Origin: Pseudorhizobium banfieldiae
GTDB taxonomy: Bacteria; Pseudomonadota; Alphaproteobacteria; Rhizobiales; Rhizobiaceae
Direction: 5' to 3'
Assembly (NCBI RefSeq): GCF_000967425.1
Contig: NZ_FO082820.1
Coordinates: 2,356,001 to 2,420,000, forward strand
DNA length: 64,000 bases
Shown: piece by piece, positions 35,624-44,800 of the stretch
Layout of the letters: the number at the start of each line of letters is the position of its first letter
Position numbering within the stretch: the stretch's first letter is position 1
Notes under the pieces: generated by a model
Databases searched by the model: none
Told to the model about the DNA's origin: nothing
Seen by the model: the letters and a program-made list of their open reading frames with translations, nothing else
Program-made: the position numbers and the translations under genes

Positions 35624-36634
35624 ATGAAAGTCACCGTTTTCAGCACCAAGCCCTACGACCGGCTGTTCCTCGATCGCGCCGCCGTACGCGGGGTCGAGCT
35701 GCGCTATTCGGAATCACGCCTCTCGCTGGACACGGCAGCGCTGGCGGAGGGCTCGGAAGCCGTCTGCGCCTTCGTCAACGACGAGCTCTCCCGCCCGGTG
35801 ATGGAGCGGCTGGCGCAGCTTGGCGTGCGGCTGGTCGCCTTGCGCAGCGCCGGCTTCAACAATGTCGACCTCGAGGCGGCCACCGAGATCGGCATCGCCG
35901 TCGCCCGCGTTCCCGCCTATTCGCCGCATGCGGTGGCCGAACACACAATGGCGATCATCCTATCGCTCAACCGCAAGATCCATCGTGCGTACAACCGCGT
36001 CCGTGAGGGCAACTTTGCGCTGGATGGCCTGCTCGGTTTCGACCTCGACGGCAAGACGATGGGCATTGTCGGCACCGGCAAGATCGGCGCGGTCCTGGCG
36101 AAGATCGCCGCAGGCTTCGGCTGCAGGCTGCTCGGCCATGATGTCCGGCCGAACCCCGAATGCGAGGCGCTCGGCATGCGTTACGTGGAGCGGGAGGAAC
36201 TCTTCCGACAGTCCGACATCCTCAGCCTGAACTGCCCGCTGACGCCCGAAACCCGTCACATGATCAGCGCGGAAACGCTGCCACTCCTGAAGCCGGGCGT
36301 CATGCTCATCAACACCAGTCGCGGCGCGGTGATCGATGCCCATGCGGCAATCGCCGGCCTCAAGGACGGCACCATCGGCAGCCTCGGCCTCGACGTCTAC
36401 GAGGAAGAGGCAGACCTCTTCTTCGAGGACCTGTCGAACGAGGTTCTGCGCGATGACGTCTTCGCCCGTCTCCTGACCTTTCCCAACGTGCTGATCACCG
36501 GCCACCAGGCCTTTTTCACCCGCGAGGCACTCGACGCAATTGCCGAGACGACCATCGGCAACATCGTGAGCTTCCGCGACACCGGCAAGCCGCTGCATTC
36601 CGTGACGGTGGACTATCTCGCCGCGAAGTCCTGA
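35624..36634 (+). CDS. ldhA: D-lactate dehydrogenase, 2-hydroxyacid dehydrogenase family
   Basis: A 336-residue NAD-dependent enzyme that reduces pyruvate to D-lactate. The nucleotide loop is MGIVGTGKIGAVLAKIAAGF (about residues 147-166). The catalytic Arg233 is in NTSRGAVID, an acidic cluster DVYEEE follows at about 257-262, and His294 is in TGHQAFFT. The N-terminus MKVTVFSTKPYDRLFL is typical of LdhA rather than of hydroxypyruvate reductases. GAGGGGAA precedes the ATG. The window also holds LldD, which oxidises a 2-hydroxyacid, but they are not adjacent. Confidence 0.9.
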   Translation: MKVTVFSTKPYDRLFLDRAAVRGVELRYSESRLSLDTAALAEGSEAVCAFVNDELSRPVMERLAQLGVRLVALRSAGFNNVDLEAATEIGIAVARVPAYSPHAVAEHTMAIILSLNRKIHRAYNRVREGNFALDGLLGFDLDGKTMGIVGTGKIGAVLAKIAAGFGCRLLGHDVRPNPECEALGMRYVEREELFRQSDILSLNCPLTPETRHMISAETLPLLKPGVMLINTSRGAVIDAHAAIAGLKDGTIGSLGLDVYEEEADLFFEDLSNEVLRDDVFARLLTFPNVLITGHQAFFTREALDAIAETTIGNIVSFRDTGKPLHSVTVDYLAAKS

Positions 36635-37139
36635 GACGGCGGTTGCGGCACCCGCGCTAACCGCGCCGGTGAGGACGAGCCAATGGCTTGGCGCCGAAAT
36701 ATTTCCACCGAACCCTGTTGACCTGCTGGGCGGGCGCTCCATCTGGCGCGCACCAATCGAAGTACCGCTAGGAAGATAAGTGTCTGTTAACCCAGCTTGA
36801 TCGCGATCTGATCCGGTCGCAACCAATGGCCGTAGATTGCATTGAACACGGTCGCCGATGCAGGCGATGTCCCGAAAAAATGTTCCTTCGCAGGCACAAG
36901 ACAACTTCGTTAATCATCCGTCAATGACTCACTACTAGTTCTTGCAGTGCGGGCCCGAGGACGCGGAGGCGGATGATTGTCCGCAACCTGCCGCCCGCAG
37001 CGGGAGACTACCCAGCAAATATCCGCGTACCGCCGCCTGATGAGCCGTCGGGGCGCCTTCAAGGCAACCACGACGCCTGTCGCCGACGCGACAGCGGCGA
37101 TCAAGCGCGACCGCAATACCGCGTACAGAGGAGTGATCT
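36635..37139. other. Long leader/intergenic region before the soluble chemoreceptor
   Basis: 505 bases without a supportable gene. An AT-richer stretch with several TTAAC-like words lies around 36780-36920, a plausible promoter region for the chemoreceptor. Frames covering the right half have no ribosome site. No hairpin stands out. Confidence 0.45.
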
Positions 37140-38924
37140 ATGGGAATACCGTTCATGAACAACCGCGACGCCGAGGCGATCCTCGACGCGGTGGGCCGCT
37201 CGCAGGCGATCATCGAATTCGACCTGACGGGACGAATCCTGGATGCCAACGAGAACTTCTGCAAGGCGCTCGGCTACGAGCTCTCCGAGATCGTCGGTCA
37301 GCACCACCGGCTGTTCGTCGATCCGGCAGATGCTGTAAGCCCCGACTACAAGGCTTTCTGGGATCGTCTCGCCGAGGGCCATTTCGACCGGCGCCAGTAC
37401 CGCCGCATCGCCAAGGGCGGTCGCGAGATCTGGATCGAGGCCTCCTACAACCCGGTCTTCCGCCGCGGCAAGCCGTACAAGATCGTCAAGTTCGCGACCG
37501 ACATCACCGAGAGCAAGCTGAGAAGTACCGAGGATGCCGGCAAGCTGTCCGCACTCTCGCGCGCCCAGGCCGTGATCGAGTTCACACCGAACGGAGACAT
37601 CCTCACCGCCAACGAGAACTTCCTGAAGACGCTGGGCTACCAGCTCTCCGAAATCGTCGGCAAGCATCACGCCATGTTCTGCGAACCGGACTACGTCCGC
37701 ACCGACGACTACCAGCGCTTCTGGGAGCGGCTGCGCAACGGCGAGTTCTTCTCCGAGGAATTCACCCGCATTGGCCGCGCCGGCAACAGGATCTACATCC
37801 AGGCCTCCTACAATCCGATCCTCGGTCCCGACGGCAAGGTCATCAAGGTGGTGAAGTTTGCAACCGACGTCACCGGTCGGGTGGAAAACGTCGTGACGCT
37901 CGGCAAGGGCCTGCAATCGCTGGCGTCGGGCGATCTCTGTTGCGACATCCCCCGTGCCTTCATCCCGAGCCTGGAGCAGCTTCGCGTCGACTTCAACCAG
38001 ACAGCGGCCCGCCTGCGGGAGGCGATGCGCGCTATCCGCGAGAACGCCAAGGCAATCGCGGCCGGCTCGGGTGAAATGAAGTCAGCAGCCGACGACCTGT
38101 CCCGCCGCACGGAGCAGCAGGCCGCCTCCGTCGAGGAAACGGCCGCAGCGCTGGAGGAGATTACCCAGACGGTCGCCGATTCCAGCCGCCGTGCCGACGA
38201 AGCCGGCAAGCTCGTGGTCGATGCACGGCAAAATGCGGAACGTTCCGGCGAGATCGTCGGCAAGGCGATCAACGCCATGGGCGCAATCGAGAAGTCATCG
38301 AAGGAGATCACCAACATCATCGGCGTGATCGACGATATCGCCTTCCAGACCAACCTGCTTGCCCTGAACGCCGGCGTCGAGGCGGCGCGCGCGGGGGAAG
38401 CCGGCAAGGGCTTTGCAGTGGTTGCGCAGGAGGTGCGTGAACTCGCCCAGCGTTCGGCCACCGCCGCCAAGGAGATCAAGGCGCTGATCAGCCAGTCCGG
38501 TGAACAGGTCAAGACCGGCGTCGGTCTGGTCGGTCAGACCGGTGAAGCGCTTGCGCGGATCGTCGAGCAGGTCAAGGAGATCAACGTCAACGTCGCGGCG
38601 ATCGTCGAGGGTGCACGCGAACAGGCCGTCGGCCTGCGGGAGATCAACGTCGCCGTCAACACCATGGACCAGGGCACGCAGCAGAATGCCGCCATGGTCG
38701 AACAGTCGAACGCGGCGAGCCACAGCCTCGCGAGCGAGGCCCAGGCGCTGTTCCAGCTGCTCGCGCAGTTCCGCGTCGAGGCCGGCGAACCGGCTGCGGC
38801 CACACCTGCGCAGGACAATCATCGTGCCGCTGCCGCCTCCCCCGTACACCAGCTGACGCAGAGGATCGGGCGGGGCATGGGCGCAAGCGCCGCGGCAGCC
38901 GCCCATCAGTGGCAGGACTTCTAG
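37140..38924 (+). CDS. Soluble methyl-accepting chemotaxis protein with two PAS domains
   Basis: A 594-residue cytoplasmic chemoreceptor with no membrane helix. Two PAS domains (about residues 10-118 and 132-240) are clearly related to each other, sharing ANENFxKxLGYxLSEIVGxHH and KFATDxT, so they arose by internal duplication. A HAMP-like connector (about 250-300) leads into the signalling domain, with the tip GVEAARAG at residue 412. The C-terminal 60 residues are Ala-rich without a clear CheR pentapeptide. It may sense redox or energy through haem or flavin in the PAS domains; neither cofactor is proven. GGAG precedes the ATG at 37140. The signalling half is very similar to that of the receptor at 967-2838. 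Confidence 0.92.
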   Translation: MGIPFMNNRDAEAILDAVGRSQAIIEFDLTGRILDANENFCKALGYELSEIVGQHHRLFVDPADAVSPDYKAFWDRLAEGHFDRRQYRRIAKGGREIWIEASYNPVFRRGKPYKIVKFATDITESKLRSTEDAGKLSALSRAQAVIEFTPNGDILTANENFLKTLGYQLSEIVGKHHAMFCEPDYVRTDDYQRFWERLRNGEFFSEEFTRIGRAGNRIYIQASYNPILGPDGKVIKVVKFATDVTGRVENVVTLGKGLQSLASGDLCCDIPRAFIPSLEQLRVDFNQTAARLREAMRAIRENAKAIAAGSGEMKSAADDLSRRTEQQAASVEETAAALEEITQTVADSSRRADEAGKLVVDARQNAERSGEIVGKAINAMGAIEKSSKEITNIIGVIDDIAFQTNLLALNAGVEAARAGEAGKGFAVVAQEVRELAQRSATAAKEIKALISQSGEQVKTGVGLVGQTGEALARIVEQVKEINVNVAAIVEGAREQAVGLREINVAVNTMDQGTQQNAAMVEQSNAASHSLASEAQALFQLLAQFRVEAGEPAAATPAQDNHRAAAASPVHQLTQRIGRGMGASAAAAAHQWQDF

Positions 38925-38963
38925 GGCCTGCCACTCCCGCGCTTCATGCGCCATAGAGCTAAA

Positions 38964-38994
38964 GGCTGCGTCCCGCGCAACACGGGGCGCAGCC
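38964..38994. terminator. Hairpin between chemoreceptor and aldehyde dehydrogenase stops
   Basis: GGCTGCGTCCCG (38964-38975) and CGGGGCGCAGCC (38983-38994) pair with one G-T-type mismatch around a 7-base loop between convergent genes. It may serve both strands. No T tract. Confidence 0.55.
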
Positions 38995-39000
38995 GTCTGG

Positions 39001-40470
39001 TCAGGCGAAGTTGACGGTCTTCACTTCCACATAATTGTCGAGTCCTTCGATACCGCCCTCGCGGCCAAGGCCGGACTGCTTGACGCCGCCGAAGGGCATG
39101 GTGATGTCGACGATATTGCCATTGATCGACAGGTGCCCAGACTGGATGCGCCGCGCCACCCGATAGGCCCGTTCCGGATCGGCCGAATAGATCGCACCGT
39201 TCAGCCCGTAGATGCTGTCGTTGGCCTTGGCGATCGCATCCTCCTCGTCCGTATAGGTGATGATCGAGACGACCGGGCCGAATATCTCCTCCTGGGCGAT
39301 CGTCATCTCCGGCGTCACTTCGGTAAACACCGTCGGCTGGACGAAATAGCCCTTCTCCAGCCCCTCCGGCCGTCCGCCGCCGCAGGCGAGCTTCGCCCCT
39401 TCCTTGCGGCCGGTCTCGATATAATCCATGACCCGGTCGAGCTGACGGCCAAGCGCGAGCGGGCCCATGTGCACGCTCGGATCGGACGGGTCACCGACCT
39501 TGATATTGCCGACGGCGCCGACATAGAGGTCGGTAAATTCCTGTGCCCGGCTTTCCGGCATGAGGATGCGCGTCAACGCAAAGCAGACCTGTCCGGTGAT
39601 CGGCATGGTGTAGACCATCAGGCTCGGCAGTGCCGCCGCGAAATCGGCATCGTCGAGCAGGATCGCGGCGGACTTGCCACCGAGTTCGAGGCTGACGCGG
39701 GTTAGTCTCTCGGCGCAGGCGGCAGCGATGTGGCGTCCCGCAGGCGTCGAGCCCGTGAAGGCTACCTTGTCGATCGCCGGATGGCGGATCAGATGGTCGC
39801 CGACCTCCCGTCCTGCCGGGACGAGGTTGAAGACGCCCGGCGGCAGCCCGGCGGCCTCAATCGCCTCCGCCAGGATATAGGCTTCGAGCGGAGTTTCCGG
39901 GGACGGCTTGGCGACGAATGTACAGCCGGCCGCGAGCCCGGCGGCGATCTTGTAGCTCAGGAGCACCATGGGCGCATTCCAGGGGGTGATCGCCGCGCAG
40001 ACGCCGACCGGCTCCTTGACGATCCGGGTCCTGCCGCCGCCGGGTCGTGTGCGTTCTTCCTCGAAGGCATAGGCATTGCCGTCGATGAGATCGGCGTAGA
40101 AATCGAAAAGCTGCGCATTCTGGCCGACGAGCTTCGAGGTTATCATGATCGGCGCGCCGATCTGCACCGTCCAGGCACGGGCGATCTCGTCCAGCCGGCC
40201 CCTCAGGTGCTCCGCCACCTTTCGCAGATAGCCGGCCCGCTCACGCGGCGACATGCGTGGCCAAGGTCCCTTGTCGAACGCCTCGCGGGCGGCCGCGATC
40301 GCGAGATGGACATCCTCCACCGAGGCCTCGGGATAGCGCAGGATGGTCTCTTCGGTGACCGGCGAGACCACGTCGAGCGTGGCCGATGAGCGGGGTGCAA
40401 CCCACTCGCCGCCGATAAAGAACTTTTCCGGGGCGCGAAAGGCCGTTCCGGGCGTGGCCATGACATTCAT
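39001..40470 (-). CDS. NAD(P)-dependent aldehyde dehydrogenase
   Basis: A 489-residue aldehyde dehydrogenase. The catalytic Glu is in VSLELGGKSA and the nucleophilic Cys in GQVCFALTR; the coenzyme loop AFTGSTPAGRHIA and the EEIFGPV motif are intact. Its substrate cannot be read from sequence. AGGAGGAGCACGC precedes the ATG at 40470. It lies 216 bases downstream of the TetR gene on the same strand and may be controlled with it. A role in clearing reactive aldehydes is plausible, but inferred. Confidence 0.9.
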   Translation of the reverse strand: MNVMATPGTAFRAPEKFFIGGEWVAPRSSATLDVVSPVTEETILRYPEASVEDVHLAIAAAREAFDKGPWPRMSPRERAGYLRKVAEHLRGRLDEIARAWTVQIGAPIMITSKLVGQNAQLFDFYADLIDGNAYAFEEERTRPGGGRTRIVKEPVGVCAAITPWNAPMVLLSYKIAAGLAAGCTFVAKPSPETPLEAYILAEAIEAAGLPPGVFNLVPAGREVGDHLIRHPAIDKVAFTGSTPAGRHIAAACAERLTRVSLELGGKSAAILLDDADFAAALPSLMVYTMPITGQVCFALTRILMPESRAQEFTDLYVGAVGNIKVGDPSDPSVHMGPLALGRQLDRVMDYIETGRKEGAKLACGGGRPEGLEKGYFVQPTVFTEVTPEMTIAQEEIFGPVVSIITYTDEEDAIAKANDSIYGLNGAIYSADPERAYRVARRIQSGHLSINGNIVDITMPFGGVKQSGLGREGGIEGLDNYVEVKTVNFA

Positions 40471-40686
40471 GCGTGCTCCTCCTCTGCAGACACCGAAATT
40501 CCGGCACGGTAAACGTCTCCTCCCGTTTCCCGACAGCCGGACATGGGAAGCCTCTCCGCCTCCAGCATGTATTCATCCTGCTCTCACGCACATCGCCACG
40601 CAATGGGAAAAGCGTTTCATATTTGCGTGACGGCGCTGGTTGGCGCCCACGATGTATACAGCTGGAAGAAGGCAACCGGCGGGATG

Positions 40687-41280
40687 TCAGGCCGGCTCGG
40701 CGAGGAGGCCGGTTGCCAGAGCCCGGAACGCGTCGACGGCCTTTGCCAGCACGTCGCGCGGTTCATCGGACGCAGCAACCCAGAGCGCGGCGTTCAGCGC
40801 CGCCCCGTTGATCAGCCGGGCCGCAGCTTCCGGATCCACAGGCTTCACCACGTCCTCGGCAATCAGCCGCCTGAGGGTGCTCATGGTAACCTCCAGGCAT
40901 TTGTTCTGGCTGTCCCAGCGCGACGGATCTCCGAGAACCGCAGGTCCGTCGAGCAGCACGATGCGCTGCACTTCCGGCTCGAGCGCCATCTCGATATAGG
41001 CGGCACCCTCCGCCAGCAAGGCCTCCCAGCCGTCACCAGCCTTTGCGGCAATCTCCTGCGCCCGCGCGGCCATCTCCGCGTCGATCTGGTTGACGACGGC
41101 CGCGAGCAGTCCCCGCTTGTCACCGAAGTTGTGGTAGAGCGCGCCGCGCGTGAGGCCCGCTTGCGCGGTCAGCTCGTCCATCGATGCGGCGGCATAGCCC
41201 TGCTCGGCGAAGGCCTTTCGTGCAGCAGCGATCAGCCGTCCACGGTTTTCCTCCATCGTCTGCGCACGCTTCTTCGCCAT
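40687..41280 (-). CDS. TetR family transcriptional regulator
   Basis: A 197-residue repressor. The N-terminal HTH (about residues 14-60) contains LIAAARKAFAEQGYAAASMD and GLTRGALYHNFGDKRGLL; the rest is a ligand-binding helical domain. It is divergent from ridA, and the shared 150 bases contain three copies of an inverted repeat (41300-41361), so autoregulation and ridA control are likely. The ALDH gene behind it may be a further target. Ligand unknown. Confidence 0.92.
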   Translation of the reverse strand: MAKKRAQTMEENRGRLIAAARKAFAEQGYAAASMDELTAQAGLTRGALYHNFGDKRGLLAAVVNQIDAEMAARAQEIAAKAGDGWEALLAEGAAYIEMALEPEVQRIVLLDGPAVLGDPSRWDSQNKCLEVTMSTLRRLIAEDVVKPVDPEAAARLINGAALNAALWVAASDEPRDVLAKAVDAFRALATGLLAEPA

Positions 41281-41299
41281 GGCTGCTCCATGATTTCAC

Positions 41300-41361
41300 A
41301 TACGACGCGTATTTAAGTTGACATACGTCACGTATGGTTCTATTTCACATACGAGCCGTAT
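41300..41361. promoter_or_regulatory. Three copies of ATACG-N3-CGTAT, TetR operators
   Basis: The 13-base inverted repeat ATACG-N3-CGTAT occurs at 41300-41312, 41323-41335 and 41349-41361, with centres 23 and 26 bases apart. The middle copy extends to CATACGTCACGTATG (41322-41336), a 15-base site with 6-base arms. The first and third are each preceded by TTTCAC. All three lie between the divergent TetR and ridA genes. Binding by the TetR protein is inferred. Confidence 0.8.
41318..41346 (+). promoter_or_regulatory. Probable ridA promoter
   Basis: A perfect TTGACA (41318-41323) is followed after 17 bases by TATTTC (41341-41346). The middle operator lies inside the spacer and the third overlaps just beyond the -10, so bound repressor would block polymerase. 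The -10 matches consensus at only three positions. Confidence 0.5.
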
Positions 41362-41430
41362 ATCAGAGCGAGTGGCCGGAGTGAAGGCCGGGCTCGACCT
41401 TTTGAGCAACCATCAAGAAAGGAGCCGGGA

Positions 41431-41829
41431 ATGACCCAGCGCCAGGCAATATTCCCGAGTGACAGACACGCGCTCTATGATGCGCACCGCTATTCCGCCG
41501 CGATCCGCTCCGGCGATCTCCTGTTCGTTTCCGGCCAGGTCGGCAGCCGCGAGGACGGCAGCCCTGAGCCGGACTTCAAGACGCAGGTCGAGCGCGCCTT
41601 TGCCAATCTGTCGGCGGTCCTCGAGGCAGCCGGCTGCAGCTTCGACGACATCATCGACGTCACGAGCTTCCACACCGATCCGGAGAACCAGTTCGAGACG
41701 ATCATGGCCGTGAAGAACGAGGCCTTCCCCGCAGCCCCCTACCCCAACTGGACGGCGGTCGGCGTCAACTGGCTGGCGGGCTTCGACTTCGAGATCAAGG
41801 TGATCGCGCGCATCCCGCAGGACGCCTGA
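41431..41829 (+). CDS. RidA family protein, non-archetypal
   Basis: A 132-residue chorismate-mutase-like-fold protein that forms trimers. YSAAIRSGDLLFVSGQVGSR and AAGCSFDDIIDVTSFHTD are typical of the Rid family. In true RidA the conserved Arg sits in a P-x-R-S-x-V strand, whereas here the corresponding stretch reads YPNWTAVGVNWL without Arg, so 2-iminoacid deaminase activity is doubtful and it fits one of the other Rid subgroups. GGAG precedes the ATG. Controlled by the divergent TetR protein through the operator array. Confidence 0.85.
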   Translation: MTQRQAIFPSDRHALYDAHRYSAAIRSGDLLFVSGQVGSREDGSPEPDFKTQVERAFANLSAVLEAAGCSFDDIIDVTSFHTDPENQFETIMAVKNEAFPAAPYPNWTAVGVNWLAGFDFEIKVIARIPQDA

Positions 41830-41838
41830 CCGGCAGCC

Positions 41839-42378
41839 TTACGGGTGTGGCAGGCAGTGTCTTGCGACATCCTGCGCCGCGAAAGCCGCGGCGCGGCTCC
41901 ATGCCTCGTCCGTATCGCCCCGGTAGCTGAGAAAGCGGTCACAGGTCGGCCTGTTGGTATCAAGGTCGATGACCGCGAACTTCACGCCGCCGACCAGGGT
42001 GCTCATCTTGCGCACCTGACCTACGAGCAGATGGCTCGCCCCGGCCTCTACCGCTCGCCTGGAGAGCGCTTCGACGCCGGCGCTTCCGACAGTGCATTTG
42101 TCTACGCAGTCCAGCGGGACCGTCCTGAGGTTCTTCTCCGCAGCAAGGCTGTCGAAGATGGTCCGGTCTAGCGCCTGCAGGCGCTGGTCGTGCTCGGCGG
42201 TCTGATCCCGCATCTCGCCTGAGGTGTCGACGAAGTCGAAGCCTGCCGTGGCAACGGTGACGGGCTCTGCGGCCCAGGCGGGCATGGCTACCGTGACAGC
42301 CACTCCTATTGCGGTTACGGCCGTCGACCGGAAGATTGTGGGAAGCCCGTGGAATCCTGCATTCAATGCCTGTCGCAT
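41839..42378 (-). CDS. Exported DUF2380 family protein
   Basis: A 179-residue protein with an N-terminal export signal (hydrophobic about residues 18-36, ending AMPAWAAEP). The mature part FDFVDTSGEMRDQTAEHDQR, CVDKCTVGSAG and GVKFAVIDLDTNRP matches the DUF2380/DUF3280 group, periplasmic proteins of unknown function that often sit near methanol or alcohol dehydrogenase genes. AAGGAG precedes the ATG. Its stop is 10 bases from the convergent ridA stop. No dehydrogenase partner is adjacent here. Confidence 0.72.
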   Translation of the reverse strand: MRQALNAGFHGLPTIFRSTAVTAIGVAVTVAMPAWAAEPVTVATAGFDFVDTSGEMRDQTAEHDQRLQALDRTIFDSLAAEKNLRTVPLDCVDKCTVGSAGVEALSRRAVEAGASHLLVGQVRKMSTLVGGVKFAVIDLDTNRPTCDRFLSYRGDTDEAWSRAAAFAAQDVARHCLPHP

Positions 42379-42536
42379 GCCTGCATCTCCTTCTCCTCCT
42401 CGCGGAGTATAGCATTTCTCGGCTTTGAGGCCAACAATCGCAGCAGGCGCCTCCCCTCATTGCCAGCGCCGGGCATTTGCGCATAACCTCCCCAAATCAG
42501 TGCAGTGCACAACAGCCACGGATTGGGAGGTCGGGC

Positions 42537-43313
42537 ATGTCCAGAACCGTCGTCGTCACCGGTTCCACCAGCGGGATCGGGCTCGGCATCGCGAGAGCCT
42601 TTGCGGCCGAGGGCTGTCATGTCGTCATCAACGGCTTCGGAAGGCCCGACGAAATCGAGGCGGCGCGGCGCGAGATGGAAGTGCTCGGCGGCGGCCGGGT
42701 GATCTACCACGCTGCCGACATGACGAAACCGGACGAGATCGCCGACCTGATCGGCACGGCGAAGGAAACATTCGGTTCCGTCGATGTCCTCGTCAACAAT
42801 GCCGGCATCCAGCATGTCGCCAAGATCGAGGACTTCCCGCTGGAGAAGTGGGACCAGATCATCGCCATCAACCTCACGAGCTCCTTCCACACCATGCGCG
42901 CGGCGATCCCGCTGATGAAGGAGAAGGGCAAGGGCCGGATCATCAATGTCGCCTCCGCCCATGCGCTGACAGCCTCACCCTTCAAGTCTGCCTATGTCGC
43001 GGCAAAACATGGTATTTTAGGACTTACGAAGACAGCTGCCTTGGAACTTGCCGAATTCGGGATTACGGTCAACGCGATCTGCCCCGGCTACGTGCTGACA
43101 CCGCTGGTCGAGAAGCAGATCCCGGACACCGCCCGTGAGCGCGGCATTTCGGAAGAGCAGGTTAAGACGGACGTGATGCTGAGGCTGCAGGCAACGAAGG
43201 AGTTCGTGTCTATCGAGGAAGTGGCCGCGACGGCCGTCTTCCTGGCGAGCGACGCGGCACGGCAGATCACCGGCACCCATATTTCGATCGATGGCGGTTG
43301 GACCGCCCAATAA
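42537..43313 (+). CDS. bdhA: 3-hydroxybutyrate dehydrogenase
   Basis: A 258-residue short-chain dehydrogenase that oxidises D-3-hydroxybutyrate to acetoacetate with NAD, in polyhydroxybutyrate breakdown. The nucleotide site is TGSTSGIGLGIA, NNAG is present, and the catalytic Ser140, Tyr153 and Lys157 are intact, along with the family's VASAHAL and ICPGYVLTPLVEKQIPD. GGGAGG with 6-base spacing supports the ATG at 42537. xdhA starts 14 bases downstream. The same bdhA-xdhA-xdhB order is known in Sinorhizobium, where they form one operon. Confidence 0.93.
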   Translation: MSRTVVVTGSTSGIGLGIARAFAAEGCHVVINGFGRPDEIEAARREMEVLGGGRVIYHAADMTKPDEIADLIGTAKETFGSVDVLVNNAGIQHVAKIEDFPLEKWDQIIAINLTSSFHTMRAAIPLMKEKGKGRIINVASAHALTASPFKSAYVAAKHGILGLTKTAALELAEFGITVNAICPGYVLTPLVEKQIPDTARERGISEEQVKTDVMLRLQATKEFVSIEEVAATAVFLASDAARQITGTHISIDGGWTAQ

Positions 43314-43326
43314 AGAGAACAATGGC

Positions 43327-44799
43327 ATGACAGATGCGATCCGCTTCATCCTCAACGGCGAAGACGTGACCCTGGGCGATTTCGGTCCCACCGAGACGCT
43401 TCTCGACTACCTGCGACTGAGGCGCCGGCTGACCGGCACCAAGGAAGGCTGTGCCGAGGGCGACTGCGGCGCCTGCACGGTGCTGGTGGGTCGGCTGGTC
43501 AACGGCATCCTGCGCTATGAGACGGTGAACGCCTGCATCCGCTTCCTCGGCTCGCTGCACGGAACCCATGTGGTGACCGTGGAGCATCTGGCCGCCAAGG
43601 ATGGCACGCTTCATCCGGTGCAGCAGGCGATGGTCGACCAGCACGGATCGCAATGCGGCTTCTGCACGCCGGGCTTCGTCATGTCGCTCTATGGCCTGTG
43701 GCTCTCCAACGACGCGCCCTCGCGCGCCGAGATCGAGAGCGCGCTGCAGGGTAACCTCTGTCGTTGCACCGGCTACGAGCCCATCGTGAAGGCCGCCGAA
43801 CAGGTGGCAGCGGAACGTCCAAGCTCCCTCTTCGACCCGCTGGAGCGCGACCGCACGGAGATTTCCGCGAGGCTCTGGGACATTCGCGCCCATCCTGAGA
43901 CCATCGTCGTCGAGAAGGACGGGGCCCGATCCGTCATCCCGGCAAACCTCCAGGCCTTTGCGGATTTCATCGCCGACGAGCCGAAGGCGACGATCGTCGC
44001 GGGCTCCACCGATGTCGGACTCTGGGTGACGAAGCAGATGCGCCTGCTCGACCCGGTCGTCTTCATCAATCACCTGACGGAACTGCAGTCGATCAGCGCG
44101 GACGAGAAGGGCATTACCATCGGCGCCGGCGTCACCTATACGCAGGCCTTCGAGGTATTGTCGGAAGAAATCCCTCAGATGGCACGGCTGATCGACCGGA
44201 TCGGCGGCGGCCAGGTGCGCAACATGGGCACGATCGGCGGCAATATCGCCAACGGCTCGCCGATCGGCGACACGCCGCCTCCCCTGATTGCGCTCGGCGC
44301 TGAACTCACCCTGCGCTCCCACAGCGGCAAGCGGACCATGCCGCTGGAGGATTACTTCCTCGCCTACGGCAGGCAGGATCGCATGGCCGGCGAGTTCGTC
44401 GAGAAGGTCTTCGTGCCGCGCCCGCGGGAAGACGCCTACTTCGCCGTCTACAAGATCTCCAAGCGGCGCGACGAGGACATTTCCGCCCTGTGCGGCGCCT
44501 TCCATGTCGAGCTCGATATGGAAGGTCGCGTGGCAAGCGCCCGCATCGCCTTCGGCGGCATGGCGGCGACGCCGAAGCGGGCGCGCCATGTGGAAGAAGC
44601 GCTGACGGGGCAGGACTGGAACTGGGCGACCGTTTCCGCCGTCCGCGAACTCTTCGACCAGGACTACCAGCCGCTCACCGACTGGCGGGCGACGGCCCAG
44701 TACCGGTCGCTGACGGCCAAGAACCTGCTGACCCGCTTCTTCCTGGAAACCGCCGGCGCGCCGACGGAGCTTCAGCGGCACGAACTGGAGGAGGCGTAA
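43327..44799 (+). CDS. xdhA: Xanthine dehydrogenase small subunit (2Fe-2S and FAD)
   Basis: A 490-residue subunit. The plant-type 2Fe-2S cluster uses Cys42, Cys47, Cys50 and Cys70; the second cluster uses Cys110, Cys113, Cys145 and Cys147. The FAD-binding domain has TIVAGSTDVGLW and GGQVRNMGTIGGNIANGSPI. With XdhB it oxidises hypoxanthine and xanthine to urate and passes electrons to NAD. The ATG at 43327 is 14 bases after the bdhA stop; ATG codons just upstream fall in other frames or give a longer, unlikely N-terminus. The next gene starts 2 bases after the stop. Confidence 0.95.
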   Translation: MTDAIRFILNGEDVTLGDFGPTETLLDYLRLRRRLTGTKEGCAEGDCGACTVLVGRLVNGILRYETVNACIRFLGSLHGTHVVTVEHLAAKDGTLHPVQQAMVDQHGSQCGFCTPGFVMSLYGLWLSNDAPSRAEIESALQGNLCRCTGYEPIVKAAEQVAAERPSSLFDPLERDRTEISARLWDIRAHPETIVVEKDGARSVIPANLQAFADFIADEPKATIVAGSTDVGLWVTKQMRLLDPVVFINHLTELQSISADEKGITIGAGVTYTQAFEVLSEEIPQMARLIDRIGGGQVRNMGTIGGNIANGSPIGDTPPPLIALGAELTLRSHSGKRTMPLEDYFLAYGRQDRMAGEFVEKVFVPRPREDAYFAVYKISKRRDEDISALCGAFHVELDMEGRVASARIAFGGMAATPKRARHVEEALTGQDWNWATVSAVRELFDQDYQPLTDWRATAQYRSLTAKNLLTRFFLETAGAPTELQRHELEEA

Positions 44800-44800
44800 G

